From the NCBI GenBank assembly GCA_036365145.1, contig JAEOAD010000018.1, positions 14,614,501-14,678,500 of the forward strand: 64,000 nt of DNA. The letters run 5' to 3'. Below the pieces are notes generated by a model. It made no database searches, was not told where the DNA came from, and was given only the letters and a program-made list of their open reading frames with translations. This DNA is from Orientallactaga sibirica. Taxonomy: Eukaryota > Chordata > Mammalia > Rodentia > Dipodidae. The position numbers were made by a program, and so were the translations under genes. Positions 46,765-57,465 of the stretch are shown piece by piece; position 1 is the stretch's first letter, and each line of letters opens with the position of its first letter.

Positions 46765-47330
46765 AGCTGTTCAGTATTTTTTGTGTGTGTGGCATGTGTG
46801 TGTGTGTATGTGTGGGTACGCATGTGTGTAGGTGCACATGCAGCTGTAAGAGCCAGAGGCTAATATTGGGTCTCCTTAATTGCTCTTCAATTTATTTATT
46901 GAGATAGGCTGTATCAGTTGAACCCAGAGCTCACTGACTGAGCAAGCTTGTTCTTGGGACCCCCTCCCTTGGCCTCCCAAACACTGGGATTACAGGTGGG
47001 CTGCCATGCTCACCCAACATTTGTATGAGTGCTAAAGATACTAACTCTGGGTCCTGGCAAGATGGCTCTAGTTAAGGCACTTGCCTGCAAAACCTAATGA
47101 CCCTGGTTTAAATCCCTAGTACCTACTTAAATCCAGATGCACAAAGTGAGGCATGCATCTGGAGTTTGCTTGTAATAAATGGAGGCCCTGGTGTGCCCAT
47201 TCTCTCTCTCTGTCTCTCTCTCTTCTCTCTCTGCACGCAAACACATGAATAATATATAAAGATGCTAACTCTGGTCTACATACTTGTGAGACAAGTGCTT
47301 TATCCACCGAATCATCTCCCCAGGCCTTGT
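46765..47330 (-). mobile_element. B4-type SINE split by a DIP-like SINE
   Basis: A (TG)n-rich end (46785-46845), 'gagataggctgtatcagttg', 'cactgggattacaggtgggc', then, beyond the inserted SINE, the tRNA-like head complement 'gacaagtgctttatccaccg'. The DIP-like insertion at 47051 separates body from head. Confidence 0.75.
47051..47257 (+). mobile_element. DIP-like SINE inside B4
   Basis: 'gtcctggcaagatggctcta' head, 'ccagatgcacaaagtgaggc' body, (CT)n and a short tail. TSD 'aaagatactaactctgg' (47034-47050) versus 'aaagatgctaactctgg' (47258-47274), 17 bp with one mismatch. Confidence 0.93.
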
Positions 47331-47518
47331 TTACTATTTTTACAAAATGGTATTTTCAATTGTTTACCATTAAATGCTCAGAAAACTCTTTAGAATATAA
47401 AATTGAATAAAGCCTTTATTGAGTAATTATTTTTATATTCACATTTATTTGAAAAGTATATTTTAGTTAATGGTTTATGAAGAGCAATGTCTATTACAAA
47501 ATGAAGGGCCCACATTCT

Positions 47519-47687
47519 TTTTTTTTTTTTTTTTTTTTTTTTGGTTTTGTGAGGTAGGGTCTCACTCTGGTCCAGGCTGACCTGGAATTCAGTATGTGGT
47601 CTCAGGGTGGCCTCAAACTCTCGGCAATCCTCCTACCTCTGCCTCCTGAGTGCTGGGATTAAAGGCGTGCGCCACCACGCCCTGCTC
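47519..47687 (-). mobile_element. Well-preserved B1 SINE
   Basis: T-run of about 24, 'gtaggg..tccaggctgacctgg', 'gtgctgggattaaaggcgtg', 'ccaccacgccctgc'. CpG sites such as 'aaaggcgtgcgccacc' survive. The 15-bp TSD 'aagggcccacattct' (47504-47518, 47688-47702) is exact. Likely one of the youngest insertions here. Confidence 0.95.
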
Positions 47688-47702
47688 AAGGGCCCACATT
47701 CT

Positions 47703-49057
47703 AAACTAACTTGCAGTATAAGGAAAAGCAGAAATAGATAATATAATATGAACAACTGCCAGCAAAATAACTATGAGAGATTAATTAAAATTAATGCATG
47801 AAGGTAAGAACACTGACTTTAGTCCAGGTAGGATGAGATAAGGCCTCATTATAATTGTCACAATCTATGTGACCTGCCACATTATTGTTTTCTTTTTTCT
47901 CTTATTCTCTGTGTTTGATGTAGTTTGGCAGAATGCTGTAGTTATAGACATTTGGGGATTTAGCTGACACCGACACAATCTTGACATGTGTTTTCATAAT
48001 CACCATGAGAGAAGAAAAGCACATGTAACAAATTACTTTGAATCTTAAAGCTTCTAGCAGAAAGTGAAGTTTCCTCTTACATTTCATATGCCCACACATA
48101 TCTTACAACTACACTTACTTTCAAGGAAAGTGGGAAGGACAATGTGTTTAGAATAACAGAACCAAAATATATGGTATTAGCCATAGTGTTTAACACAGTG
48201 TTTAATCTGAAGCTGTAATTCAGAAATTGCTACCCAAACATTCTAACACTGCACTTGAGAGAACTCCCAAAATAGGAGAAACTATTTTTTTATATGGGCT
48301 AATTATTTCAATAACATTTGTAGCCTGCTTTGTTCTCAACATTCTTTTAACTTATTTTTATGATATTTATTTGTTTATGATAAGTTATGATATTATACAA
48401 AATGTGTCCTAGGAAAAAGTATCTTTTATATATTTGTATATTTATAATATGTTGATATATATATATATGCTGTCAATAGACAGACAATAACTCAATTATT
48501 GTTATAAGCCTAAGGTTTACTAATATTGAAGCAAATGTTTCTCTTGTGTGTGCCATTGATATGTTAATAGTGTCTGTTTTATTAGTTTATTAAACATGGT
48601 TGAATTTTTTTGTGAAACATTGAGTTTTCTCTCACAGTATTTTCTGTTTGTTTTCTTTTAATTTCATATGCTATACTTTTTATTTATTTGTTAAGTGACC
48701 TTTCCTAATATTTATTTTTTTATGTACCAATATACTGGGATCAATTAATTAAAAAAAAAAAAAAAGAAGGAAGACAAAACATAGGTAAAGTATTTTTCTT
48801 AGATAACAGACAATTGTGTTTGGCTGCTACAAATAGAACTTGAGCTTGGAATGAAGGGCGTTTTTCTTTAACATCAAAAGTGATACTTCTGCCAGAAGCC
48901 AGAGAGAATCTGGGCTTAAGAACTTCAATTTATTGGTCAACATGACGACAATCATTGTGTGCAAAGTATCCTTCTTAAGAGTGCTCCTCTGTGGAAGACA
49001 CCACAGCAGATTTGATATACTATTTTAAGTCCAAAGTTAGTTTTGTATATCTTTTCT
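47703..49057. other. Unique AT-rich sequence (1.35 kb)
   Basis: No gene recognised. A (TA)n tract at about 48456-48470 and an A-run near 48750-48765 are the only notable features. Confidence 0.5.
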
Positions 49058-49277
49058 TTTAAATGTTTTTATTTATTTATCTCTGTTTGTTGTTTGAGAG
49101 AGAAATCGGCAGATAGATAGAGAGAATGGGCATGCCAGGACCTCTAGCCACTGCAAACAAACTCTAGATGCATGTGCCACTTTATGCATCTGGATTTACA
49201 TGGATACTGGGGAATTGAACATGCATCCTTTGGCTTTTCAGGTAAGTACCTTAGCCACTAAGCCATCTCTCCAGGCC
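49058..49277 (-). mobile_element. DIP-like SINE
   Basis: 'tttttatttatttatctctg', 'gaatgggcatgccagg', 'aaactctagatgcatgtgcc', head complement 'cactaagccatctctccagg'. Confidence 0.9.
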
Positions 49278-50249
49278 AAAGATGACAGATTCACGAGAAA
49301 ACAGTTGTATCCTTTTATTCTATTTTTCTTTGGAAGTTTATATTGTGCTGTGAGATGTGCTAATACAGTCATAGTTTTCTTTATTTTCTAATATTTCAAA
49401 AAATACTGCCATAATTCCACCAGTCTTTCCAAAGAAATGAAGTTGATGTCCATCTCCAATTGATTTTTCAATTATGTTTATTAAATTCCTTCTCACGTTA
49501 TCTACTCCAAAACTTATTCTCATTTCCTTCAACTATCTGCAGTCAGCCTATAATTTCCTTTCTGAATGTTCTGAGTTTTGGATTTTTATTTTCAGTTCTA
49601 GCATCTGAGTTTAATCTGGCTTCTACTCTTATGTTTCAGTAAGATATTGCTGAGTACTCTTTCAAATTTCTTGGTTTAAAAAATCTGAAATTGTACACAC
49701 TGTACTCTTGTATATATGGATTATGTGTCTATGGACCTTGCAATGTAAACACTCTCCTTTTACTGTGTGTAAAGCACCAATAAGAAAATTGGGTTTGACA
49801 AAAATAGTAAAGATGGCATATAAAATAAGTATATTAGTTAATGTATCTCTGTATTGTAAACATGGTGATATATCTAACATATAGAATAATTCTTAGAGGC
49901 AAGTCTCACTAACAGAAGAAAATAAAACACAAAATATTATACAGTTGATATATAAAATTTGTAATTTTAAATATTACTGAATAATGTAGTTTCCAGATGG
50001 TACTGACAAATTTATTAAAACGTTATTAGAAGCTGTATGATGTTTTGTACATATTTACTGGTGAGTTGATCTTACCAATAGGCAAATATATCAGAAATCA
50101 GATTATGTGTACGTTGTGCTGACAAGAGCTGGGGTGATACCATATTCAAGAATGGAGACAATCACATATATTTGGACTGCTTTCAGCACAGTGACCTGCA
50201 TCAAAGTTAAATTTCCTCAGGTTAAAATTTTACAGCATGAGTTATTCTA
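49278..50249. other. Unique AT-rich sequence
   Basis: Nothing recognisable. Short frames on both strands only. Confidence 0.5.
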
Positions 50250-50265
50250 AATGCTACTACTTTTA

Positions 50266-50490
50266 TTTTTATTTATTTATTTATTAGAGACAGGCAAAGG
50301 GAAAGAGGAGAAAGAGAGAGAGAAAGAGAGAATGGGTATGCCAGGGCCTCTAGCCACTGCAAACGAACTCCAGATGCATGCACTACCAAGTGCATCTGGC
50401 TTACTTGGGTACTGGGAAATCGAGCCTCGAATCTGTGTCCTTAGGCTTCATAGGCAAGCGCCTAACCATTAAGCCATCTCTCCAGCCCCC
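50266..50490 (-). mobile_element. DIP-like SINE
   Basis: Near-consensus. The 16-bp TSD 'aatgctactactttta' (50250-50265 and 50491-50506) is exact. Confidence 0.95.
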
Positions 50491-50861
50491 AATGCTACTA
50501 CTTTTAATAATGAACTTTATCATAATAAGAAATGATGATAAAATAGTATTTTTATACTAAAAAAAAACCTCCTGATCATCTCATTGCAAAGAGCTGATGA
50601 AGATCAACATCTTAAAGATAAATAATTATTTTTTTTTCCCAATTGAAAAGCATGTTTTTCAACTTTCTGACCTTTTCTAGGCATTGTGGTAAGTGGATTA
50701 AACCATATGATTTGTTATATAGCACCAACTATTCCTACTGTATGAGGTATATTTTACCATTGCCATAATATCTGACTTGGTAGTATGGCTTTACTTAATA
50801 AAGTGTTAGCATACATGATATAGGCTTACACTTCTGAGTATAGTGTGTCTTGTTTTTCTTG

Positions 50862-50960
50862 TTGCTCATGTTGGTGGCTTTGAAATGAAAATAGGGCCCA
50901 CTGCATGCAAGGCAAACTCTTTACCACTGAACTATATATACAACCTTGCTCCCCCCTTGA
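50862..50960 (-). mobile_element. ID/B4-type tRNA-like SINE head fragment
   Basis: Plus strand 'actgcatgcaaggcaaactc' and 'ttaccactgaactatatata' are the complement of an ID-type tRNA-like head. No body is retained. Confidence 0.55.
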
Positions 50961-51002
50961 ACTTTTTTTTAAATGAAATCTGCGTTTTTTTTTTTTTTTT
51001 TT

Positions 51003-51655
51003 GAGAATTTTCATATTTAGGCATTCTGTAATTCAATGATACTCCCTCTCCCATTATGCTCTGTTGTCCCCCCTCCCACACTCTTATTCCACTGAGTTCC
51101 TTCCTCTTTCCAAGGAACCCTTCTTCTAGTTGGTATCTCCTTCTTTTGTAATTCTCACTTCATTTATGGAATAGTGTTGATGGCTTCAATATTCTTCAGG
51201 TCTTGTGGAAATAATAACATCCATTCTGTGGTCATGAATGTACTAGTAAGTTTATTTCTGAAAGTTAGTGCCACAAAGTACTCCTCCCATCTCTGTATTA
51301 CTTACATTCGTTCCAGACTTCCTCTTGAACAGTGTTCCTTGACCCTTGGAGGGAGTGATAGAGATGCCTCATTTAGTGCTGAGCTTTCAACGGCCTCTTA
51401 TTTTCAGCACTTTGATGGGTTTTGAGTCTCCTTGGTACCCATCCACACCTAGCTCCATAGAGAAGCTTCTCTGGCAGGCAATAAAAGTAGGATTAATATT
51501 GTTTCCGTCAGCTCCTCCACAATGTTCCCTGAGTCTTGGCAGGTGTGATAGAGATGTCTCATCTGGTGCCAAGCTCATGACTATTACTCTCTCTCACCAC
51601 CTTAGTAAGTCTTGGATCTCCTGTTATTTACTCATTGCCATCTTTCTCAGTATGT
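51003..51655 (-). mobile_element. LINE-1 3'UTR (antisense) with internal repeat
   Basis: A T-run (50982-51001) marks the A-tail. The sequence is the complement of the UTR type seen at 54.9 and 58.2 kb (shared complement of 'gaagcttctct', 'gatagagatg', 'agtgctgag'). Two similar ~50-bp segments occur about 193 bp apart: 51328 on ('tgttccttgacccttggagg') and 51521 on ('tgttccctgagtcttggcag'). Confidence 0.65.
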
Positions 51656-51776
51656 TTGTCATTGGTGTATAAGAAGGCTGCTGGTTTTGAATGTTATTTT
51701 TGCATCCTGTCACTTTGCTGAGTTTATCAGCTCTAAAAGTTTTCTGGTGCAGTCTTTAGGGGGGTCTGTTTTTTTT

Positions 51777-52045
51777 TTAACTTTTTAAATTATTTTATTT
51801 ATATTTGGAGAGAGACACAGAGAGAGACAGACAGAGAGGGAGACGGAGACAGATAGAGATGGGAGTGCCAGCAGACTCTCAGCTGCTGAGAACGAAATCC
51901 AGGTGTGTGCGTCCCCTTGTGGTCACGTGTGGCATTGCGCTCTTATGTCACTTTGCATCTGGCTAAACTTGGGACCTGGAGATTGGAACAGGGTTCTTAG
52001 GCTTAGCAGGCAGGCACCTTAACCGCTAAGCTATCTCTCAAGCCC
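51777..52045 (-). mobile_element. DIP-like SINE, 'gtggcattgcgctctta' variant
   Basis: 'aattattttatttatatttg', purine tract, 'gtccccttgtggtcacgtgt', 'tttgcatctggctaaact', head complement 'accgctaagctatctctcaa'. Same variant as the 10.1- and 29.5-kb copies. Confidence 0.88.
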
Positions 52046-52305
52046 TTTTTTTTTTTTTCTTCTTTTTTTTGATGCAAACTCAATAGACTGGCCTTTTGTT
52101 ATAAGAGAGAGAGAGATAATTAGCTCCCCAGGGACTCCAGCCACTGTAGCCCAACTCCAGATGTGTGTGTCACCTTGTGTGCATGTGTGAACTTTCACCC
52201 TTGCATTACCTTGTGTGTCTGGTTTAGGTGGGACCTGGAGAGTCAAACATGAGTACTTAGGTTTGGCAGGCAAGCACCTTAATACCTAAGCCATCTCTGC
52301 AACCC
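52046..52305 (-). mobile_element. Diverged DIP-like SINE
   Basis: 'caactccagatgtgtgtgtc', 'gtgggacctggagagtcaaa', head complement 'cctaagccatctctgcaacc'. It lies back to back with the previous copy in the same orientation. Confidence 0.85.
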
Positions 52306-52757
52306 ATAGCAGTCTTTTATGTAAAAAACCATATCATCTAAAAACAAGGATGCTCTGATTTCTTCTTTTCCTATTTGTATTCTGGTCATTTATTTCTTTA
52401 GGATCTAAACCACTATATTAAATAGGAGTGAAGGAATGGACACCCTTGTCATGTTCAAGACCTTAGTGGAAATGGTTCAAGTTTTTCCCCATTTATTATT
52501 ATATTGGCATTAATATTGTCATATATAGCCTTCATCATGTTGAGATATGTTTCCTCTATTCCTACTCTAGTCAAATATTTTATTAAAAAGGGTTGCTGTA
52601 TTTTGTCAAAGATCCTCTTTTGCATGTATTAAGATAATCATGTAGTTTTTGTCCTTGAGTCTATTTATGTAATATATTTTATTATTGGTTTCCATATGTT
52701 GAACCATCCCTGCATCTCTGGCACCAAACTTAGTCTATTGAGGTGGATGATATTCTT

Positions 52758-52797
52758 TTTTAAATTTTTGTTTATTTTAATTTATTTATTTGAGAGT

Positions 52798-52831
<34 letters not shown>

Positions 52832-52983
52832 ATGGGCACACCAGGGCCTCCAGCCACTGCAAACAGGTGCCTGTGCCAACTTTTGCATCTGACTTATGTG
52901 GGTATTGGGGAATCAAGCCTTGAACCAGGGTCCTTGGGCTTCACAAGCAAGCATTTTACTTCTAAGCCATCTCTCTAGCCCCA
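52758..52983 (-). mobile_element. DIP-like SINE
   Basis: Complete except for a small deletion in the body. TSD 'tggatgatattctt' at 52744-52757 and 52984-52997, exact. It interrupts the antisense L1 RT. Confidence 0.95.
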
Positions 52984-53376
52984 TGGATGATATTCTTAAT
53001 ATGGTATTTAGTTTGATTTGGGAAAACCTTCTTGAGAATCTTTATGTCTTAGTTCATCAAGGATTTTGGTCTATAGTTTTTGATGTTCTGTCTTTTGTCT
53101 CTTTTGCAATTAATAAAATGTTGGCATCATAGAAGGAGACACAAACCATGCCTTCTTTTTTAATTTTATAAAATAACTAGAAAATCAGTGATTTCTATTT
53201 TTCTATAATTCTCATAAAATTCTGTTGTGAAGCTCATCTGGACTTGGGCTTTTTTGATTGGGAGATTCTTCACTAATGTGATCATCAAGTTATTTTTTCA
53301 CCTCTTCTTAAATTATTTCCTCTTGCTTTAAATTGGTAGATCATTTGTGTCAAGAAATTCGTCCATTTCAATTCTT

Positions 53377-53690
53377 AGAAGTCCTAGCTCAAGCAATAAG
53401 ACAGGAGAAAGAAATCAAAGGGATATAAATTGGAAAGGAAGAAGTTAAGTTAGCCCTATTTGCAGATGACATGATTCTATACATAAGTGACCCGAGAACC
53501 TCCATCTCAAAACTCTCAAAGGTGATGAACTCCTTCAGCAAAGTAGCAGGATATAAGATCAATGTACAGAAATCAGTAGCCTTTCTGTATGCAAAAGAGA
53601 AAGATACAGAAAAAGAAATAAGCAACATTGTCCCATTTTCAATGGCAATAAAAAAAAAATACCTTCGGAATAACACTAACCAAGAAAGTG
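53377..53690 (+). pseudogene. LINE-1 ORF2 RT fragment (sense)
   Basis: The translation in the + frame shows a Phe-Ala-Asp-Asp-Met-Ile-Leu-Tyr-Ile motif (about 53459-53485), the RT catalytic Asp pair, followed by the conserved Gly-Tyr-Lys-Ile-Asn and Gln-Lys-Ser-Val-Ala-Phe-Leu-Tyr segments. It stops around 53690, where endonuclease-domain sequence of another L1 starts. Upstream it meets antisense RT. Confidence 0.85.
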
Positions 53691-54860
53691 AAAGACACTG
53701 TCTTAGGGTGAAAGGATGAAAAATGGTATTTCAAGAAAGTGAGCCTAGGAAACAAGCAGGGGTTGCTCTCCTAATATCTGACAGAATAGACTTAAACCAA
53801 CATTAGTGAGGAAAGATGAAGAAGGTCATTTTATACTGATTAAAGGAACACTCCACCAGGAAGACATTACAATGCTACATGTATATGCATCTAATATAGG
53901 GGCTCACAATTTCATCAAAAAAACACTATTAGACATAGGGTCAGAAATAACACCAAACACAATAGTAGTGGGTGACTTCAATATCCCATTCTCATCAATT
54001 GACACCTCATCCCAGCAAAAAATAAACAGAGAGACATCTGGATTAAATGATGTCATGGAGTGAATGGACCTAACAGATATATACAGAATATTCCTTCTAA
54101 ATCATTCTCTAAAATAGACCATATATTAGGACACAAAACAAACCTTAAGAAATACAGGAAAACTGAAATAATCCCATGTACTCTATCTGACCACAATGTA
54201 ATTAAACTGCAAATCAGCAACAAGAAAACTACAGAGTTTACATAAATTCATGGAGACTCAACTGTACACTATTGAATGATGAATGGGTCATTGAAGAAAT
54301 CAAAAAGGAAATCAAGAAATTCATAGAATCAAATGATGATGAGAATACAACATGCCAAATCCTTTGGGACACAATGAAGGCAGTCCTAAGAAGGAAATTT
54401 ATAGCACTAAGTTCCTATATTAAAACATTAGAGAGTTCACAAGTAAACAATTTAGTGCTTCACCTTAAGGCTTTGGAAAAAGAAGAACAGACAAACATAA
54501 AATCAGTACATGGGAAGAAATAATAAGTATCAGGGCAGAAATTAATGAAAAGAAAAAAAAAAAAATCCAAAGAATCAATGAAATAAAGAGTAGGTTCTTT
54601 GACAGAATAAACAAGATTGTAAACCCTTAGCAAATCTGACCAGAAGACAGAGAGAAGAGACAAAAATTAATAAAATTAGAGATTCCAAAGAAATTCAGAA
54701 TATCATAAGGACATACTTTAAGAATATATATGCCTCTAAGTTTGAAAATCTGAAAGAAATGGATGATTTCCTTGATTCATATGACCTACAAAAATCAAAT
54801 CAAGGTGAGATAAACCATTTAAATAGACCTGTAACAATTACAGAGATCCAAACAGTTATA
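53691..54860 (+). pseudogene. L1 ORF2 endonuclease domain and linker, broken
   Basis: The frame at 53806-54063 carries the Gly-His-(Phe/Tyr)-Ile and Val-Gly-Asp-Phe-Asn motifs of the APE-type endonuclease. The next frame (54060-54245) has Ser-Lys-Ile-Asp-His-Ile-Leu-Gly and Ser-Asp-His-Asn, the C-terminal catalytic Asp-His pair region. The frame at 54272-54523 is the Lys/Glu-rich linker. Each piece is separated by a frameshift or stop. Confidence 0.85.
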
Positions 54861-54873
54861 AAAAATCTCCCAA

Positions 54874-55360
54874 CCCTGAAAGCACTACACTTAATGTTCA
54901 TATTCACATAGTAATGCTACTCTCACTTTTGGTTAGAGAAGCTTCTCTTTTCAGATGGTGATGACCACGGGGATGACCCAAGAGGCAACATAGTGCTGAG
55001 AAGAAGGGATGTCCAGCACTGAAACATCTCTGTCACATCTTCTAAGGCTCAGGGTCAATTGCAGAAGAGGGGGTGGAAAGAATGTAAGAGCCAAAGGAAG
55101 GGTACGACTCCTTACAATGCAACTGTCTAGACAGAAATTGGTCTCGATATCCATGACCTTGCAGTGCCTAGCAATACCTTTGCAAGACCCTCATAATAGA
55201 AGAAAATGATGATGACATCAAATTAAAAGAGAGACTGATGGAGAGAGAAGGGATATGATAGAGAATAGAGTTCTGAAGGATATTGGGGGGAGGGGAGGGA
55301 AATATCATGGGTTTTTTTGTATGTAAGCATAGAAGTTGTCAATAAAATAAAAATAAAAAT
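54874..55360 (+). mobile_element. LINE-1 3'UTR end inserted into L1 ORF2
   Basis: About 490 bp closely matching 58250-58735: 'ctacacttaatgttca', 'atgtccagcactgaaacatc', 'ccttacaatgcaactgtc', 'gttgtcaataaaataaaaat'. It ends in an A-rich tail and is flanked by 'aaaaatctcccaa' (54861-54873) and 'aaaaagtctcccaa' (to 55375). Removing it rejoins the ORF2 frame around an Asn-Leu-Pro/Ser-Pro-Gly-Pro segment. A very short 5'-truncated L1 insertion. Confidence 0.93.
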
Positions 55361-55375
55361 AAAAAAGTCTCCCAA

Positions 55376-57241
55376 ATAAAAAAAAGTCCAGGCCCTGTTG
55401 GATTCACTGGTGAATTTTGCCAGACCTTCATGGAAGAACTAACACCACTGCTCCTCCAACTTTTCCATAAAATAGAAAAGGAAGGGATTCTACCAAAATC
55501 CTTCTATGAAGCCAGCATCACCCTAATACCAAAACAAGACAAAGACAGAACAGAAAAAGAAAATCATAGAACAATCTCCCTCATGAACATAGATGCAAAA
55601 ATTCTTAACAAAATATTGGCAAACAGAATACAAGAATATATCAGAAAGATTATTCACCTGATGAAGTAGGCTTTATCCCAGAGATTCAGGGATGGTTAAC
55701 ACATGCAAATCAATAAATGTAATACACTATATAAGTGGTCAGAAGGACAAATATCACATGATCATCTCACTAGCTGCAGAAAAGTTATTCAACAAAATCC
55801 AACATCCCTTCATGGTAAATGTATTACAGATACTAGGAATAGAAAGAACATATCTCAACACAATAAAATCTATTTATGACAAACCTACAGCCAACATAAT
55901 ACTGAATGGGGAAAATTTTGAAGCTGTTCCACTAAACTCAGGAACAAGACAATGGTGTCCACTGTCCCCACTTTTATTTAATATAGTACTGGAAGTCTTA
56001 GCTATAGGCATAAAGCAGACACACCCATAAAAGGGATACAAATTGGAAAGGAAGAGATCAAGTTATCATTATTTGCAGATGATATGATTAAATACATAAA
56101 AGACCCTAAAAACTCTACCAGCAAACTATTAAAGCTGATAAACACTTTTAGCAATGAAGCAGGATACAAAACAAACACACAGAAATCGGTAGCTTTTCTG
56201 TATAAGAAAAGCAAACCTGTGGAGGATGAAATCAGGGAATCTCTCCCATTCACAACTGCCTCAAAAAAAAAAAAAAAAAAAAAGTACCTTGGAACAAACT
56301 TAACCAAGGAAATGAAGGATCTATATATTGAAAACTTTAAGACACTCAAGTGAGAAATTGTAGAAGACACATGGAAATGGAAAGACATCCATGCTCTTGG
56401 ATTGGAAGAATCCAATATTATGAAAATGTAAATCATATTAAATGCAATCTACACAATTAATGCAATCCCCATTAAAATTCCAATGTCATTTTCACAGACA
56501 TACAAAAACAATCCTAAAATTCATTTGGAAACAGAAAAAAATCTCGAATATCCAAAACAATTTTGAGCAACAAAAATCAGGCTGATAGTATCACTATACC
56601 TCATTTTAAGATATATTACAAAGCCATAGTAACAAAAACAGGATAGTACTGGCACAAAGATAGACATGTATGTCAATGGAACAAAATAGCGGGCCCATAT
56701 GTTAATCTAAGCAGCTACAGCCCATCTGATTTTTGACAAAAATGCCAAAAATATTCGTTGGAGAAAAGATAGCCTATTCAACAAGTGGTTCTGGGAAAAC
56801 TGGATATCTGTATTTAGAAGGATGAAAATAGATCCTTGTCTCTTTCTATGCACAAGAAAAAAGTCCACATGGACCAGGATCCTTAATATCAGACCTGAAA
56901 CTCTGAAATTGCTAGAGGCAATGGCAGGGGAAACCCTTCAACATATTTGCATAGGCAATAACTTTCTGAATATAATCTCAATTGTTCAGGAAGTAAAAGC
57001 ACTAATCAACCAGTGGGATCTCATGAAATTGCAAACCTTTTGTACAGCAAAGGACACTGTGAATAGAACAAAGAGACAACCTACAGAATGGCAGAAAATC
57101 TTTGGCAGCTATTTATCTGACAGACGATTAATATCCAGAATATACAAAGAAATCAATGGATCTGGAAAGGATTATACTAAGTGAGGTAACCCAGGCTCAG
57201 AAAGCCAAATATCACATGTTCTGTCTCATATGTGGATCCTA
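55376..57241 (+). pseudogene. L1 ORF2 reverse transcriptase and C-terminal part, broken
   Basis: Contains Ser-Pro-Gly-Pro (about 55386), [29 protein letters not shown] (about 55940), and Phe-Ala-Asp-Asp-Met-Ile (about 56071), over frames 55430-55669, 55692-56030 and 56084-56353. A run of about 21 A's at 56263-56283 caused slippage. The Cys-rich C-terminal segment is missing: at about 57155 the frame jumps to the last ~25 codons, ending in a Leu-Ile-Cys-Gly-Ser stop at 57241. Confidence 0.88.
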
Positions 57242-57307
57242 GTTACAAATGTATAGACTCATGTGTGAGCTGGAACCAAAATTTGGTAGCAAAAGTCAGT
57301 AAGCTAG

Positions 57308-57465
57308 GCCGGGTGTGGTGGCGCACACCTTTAATCCCAGCACTCAGGAGGCAGAGGTAGGAGGATCGCCAAGAGTTCAAGGCCACCCTGAGACTACATA
57401 GTTAATTGCAGGTTAGCCTGGACCAGAATGAGACCCTACCTTGCAAAAAAAAAAAAAAAAAAAAA
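57308..57465 (+). mobile_element. B1 SINE inside L1 3'UTR
   Basis: 'gccgggtgtggtggcgcaca' start (first bases overlap the TSD), 'ctttaatcccagcactcagg', a long poly(A). TSD 'aaaagtcagtaagctag' (57291-57307) versus 'aaaagtcaataagctag' (57466-57482). Confidence 0.95.

Larger units (their letters stand above)
51656..53376 (-). mobile_element. LINE-1 ORF2 reverse-transcriptase fragment (antisense)
   Basis: Complement of the L1 RT region. 'atcctgtcactttgctgagt' and 'ttttctggtgcagtctttag' lie left of three SINEs. 'ggaatggacacccttgtcat', 'agtttttccccatttattat', 'gttgaaccatccctgcatct' and 'gaagctcatctggacttggg' follow to the right. It extends just upstream of the RT domain. ORF2 downstream of RT is missing, as the RT piece abuts 3'UTR. 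Pseudogenised. Confidence 0.8.

Noticed and set aside
53471..57184. Series of plus-strand frames as a possible reverse-transcriptase gene or novel RT system
   Set aside because: Motif order, 3'UTR, A-tail and relation to other copies show decayed LINE-1 ORF2.
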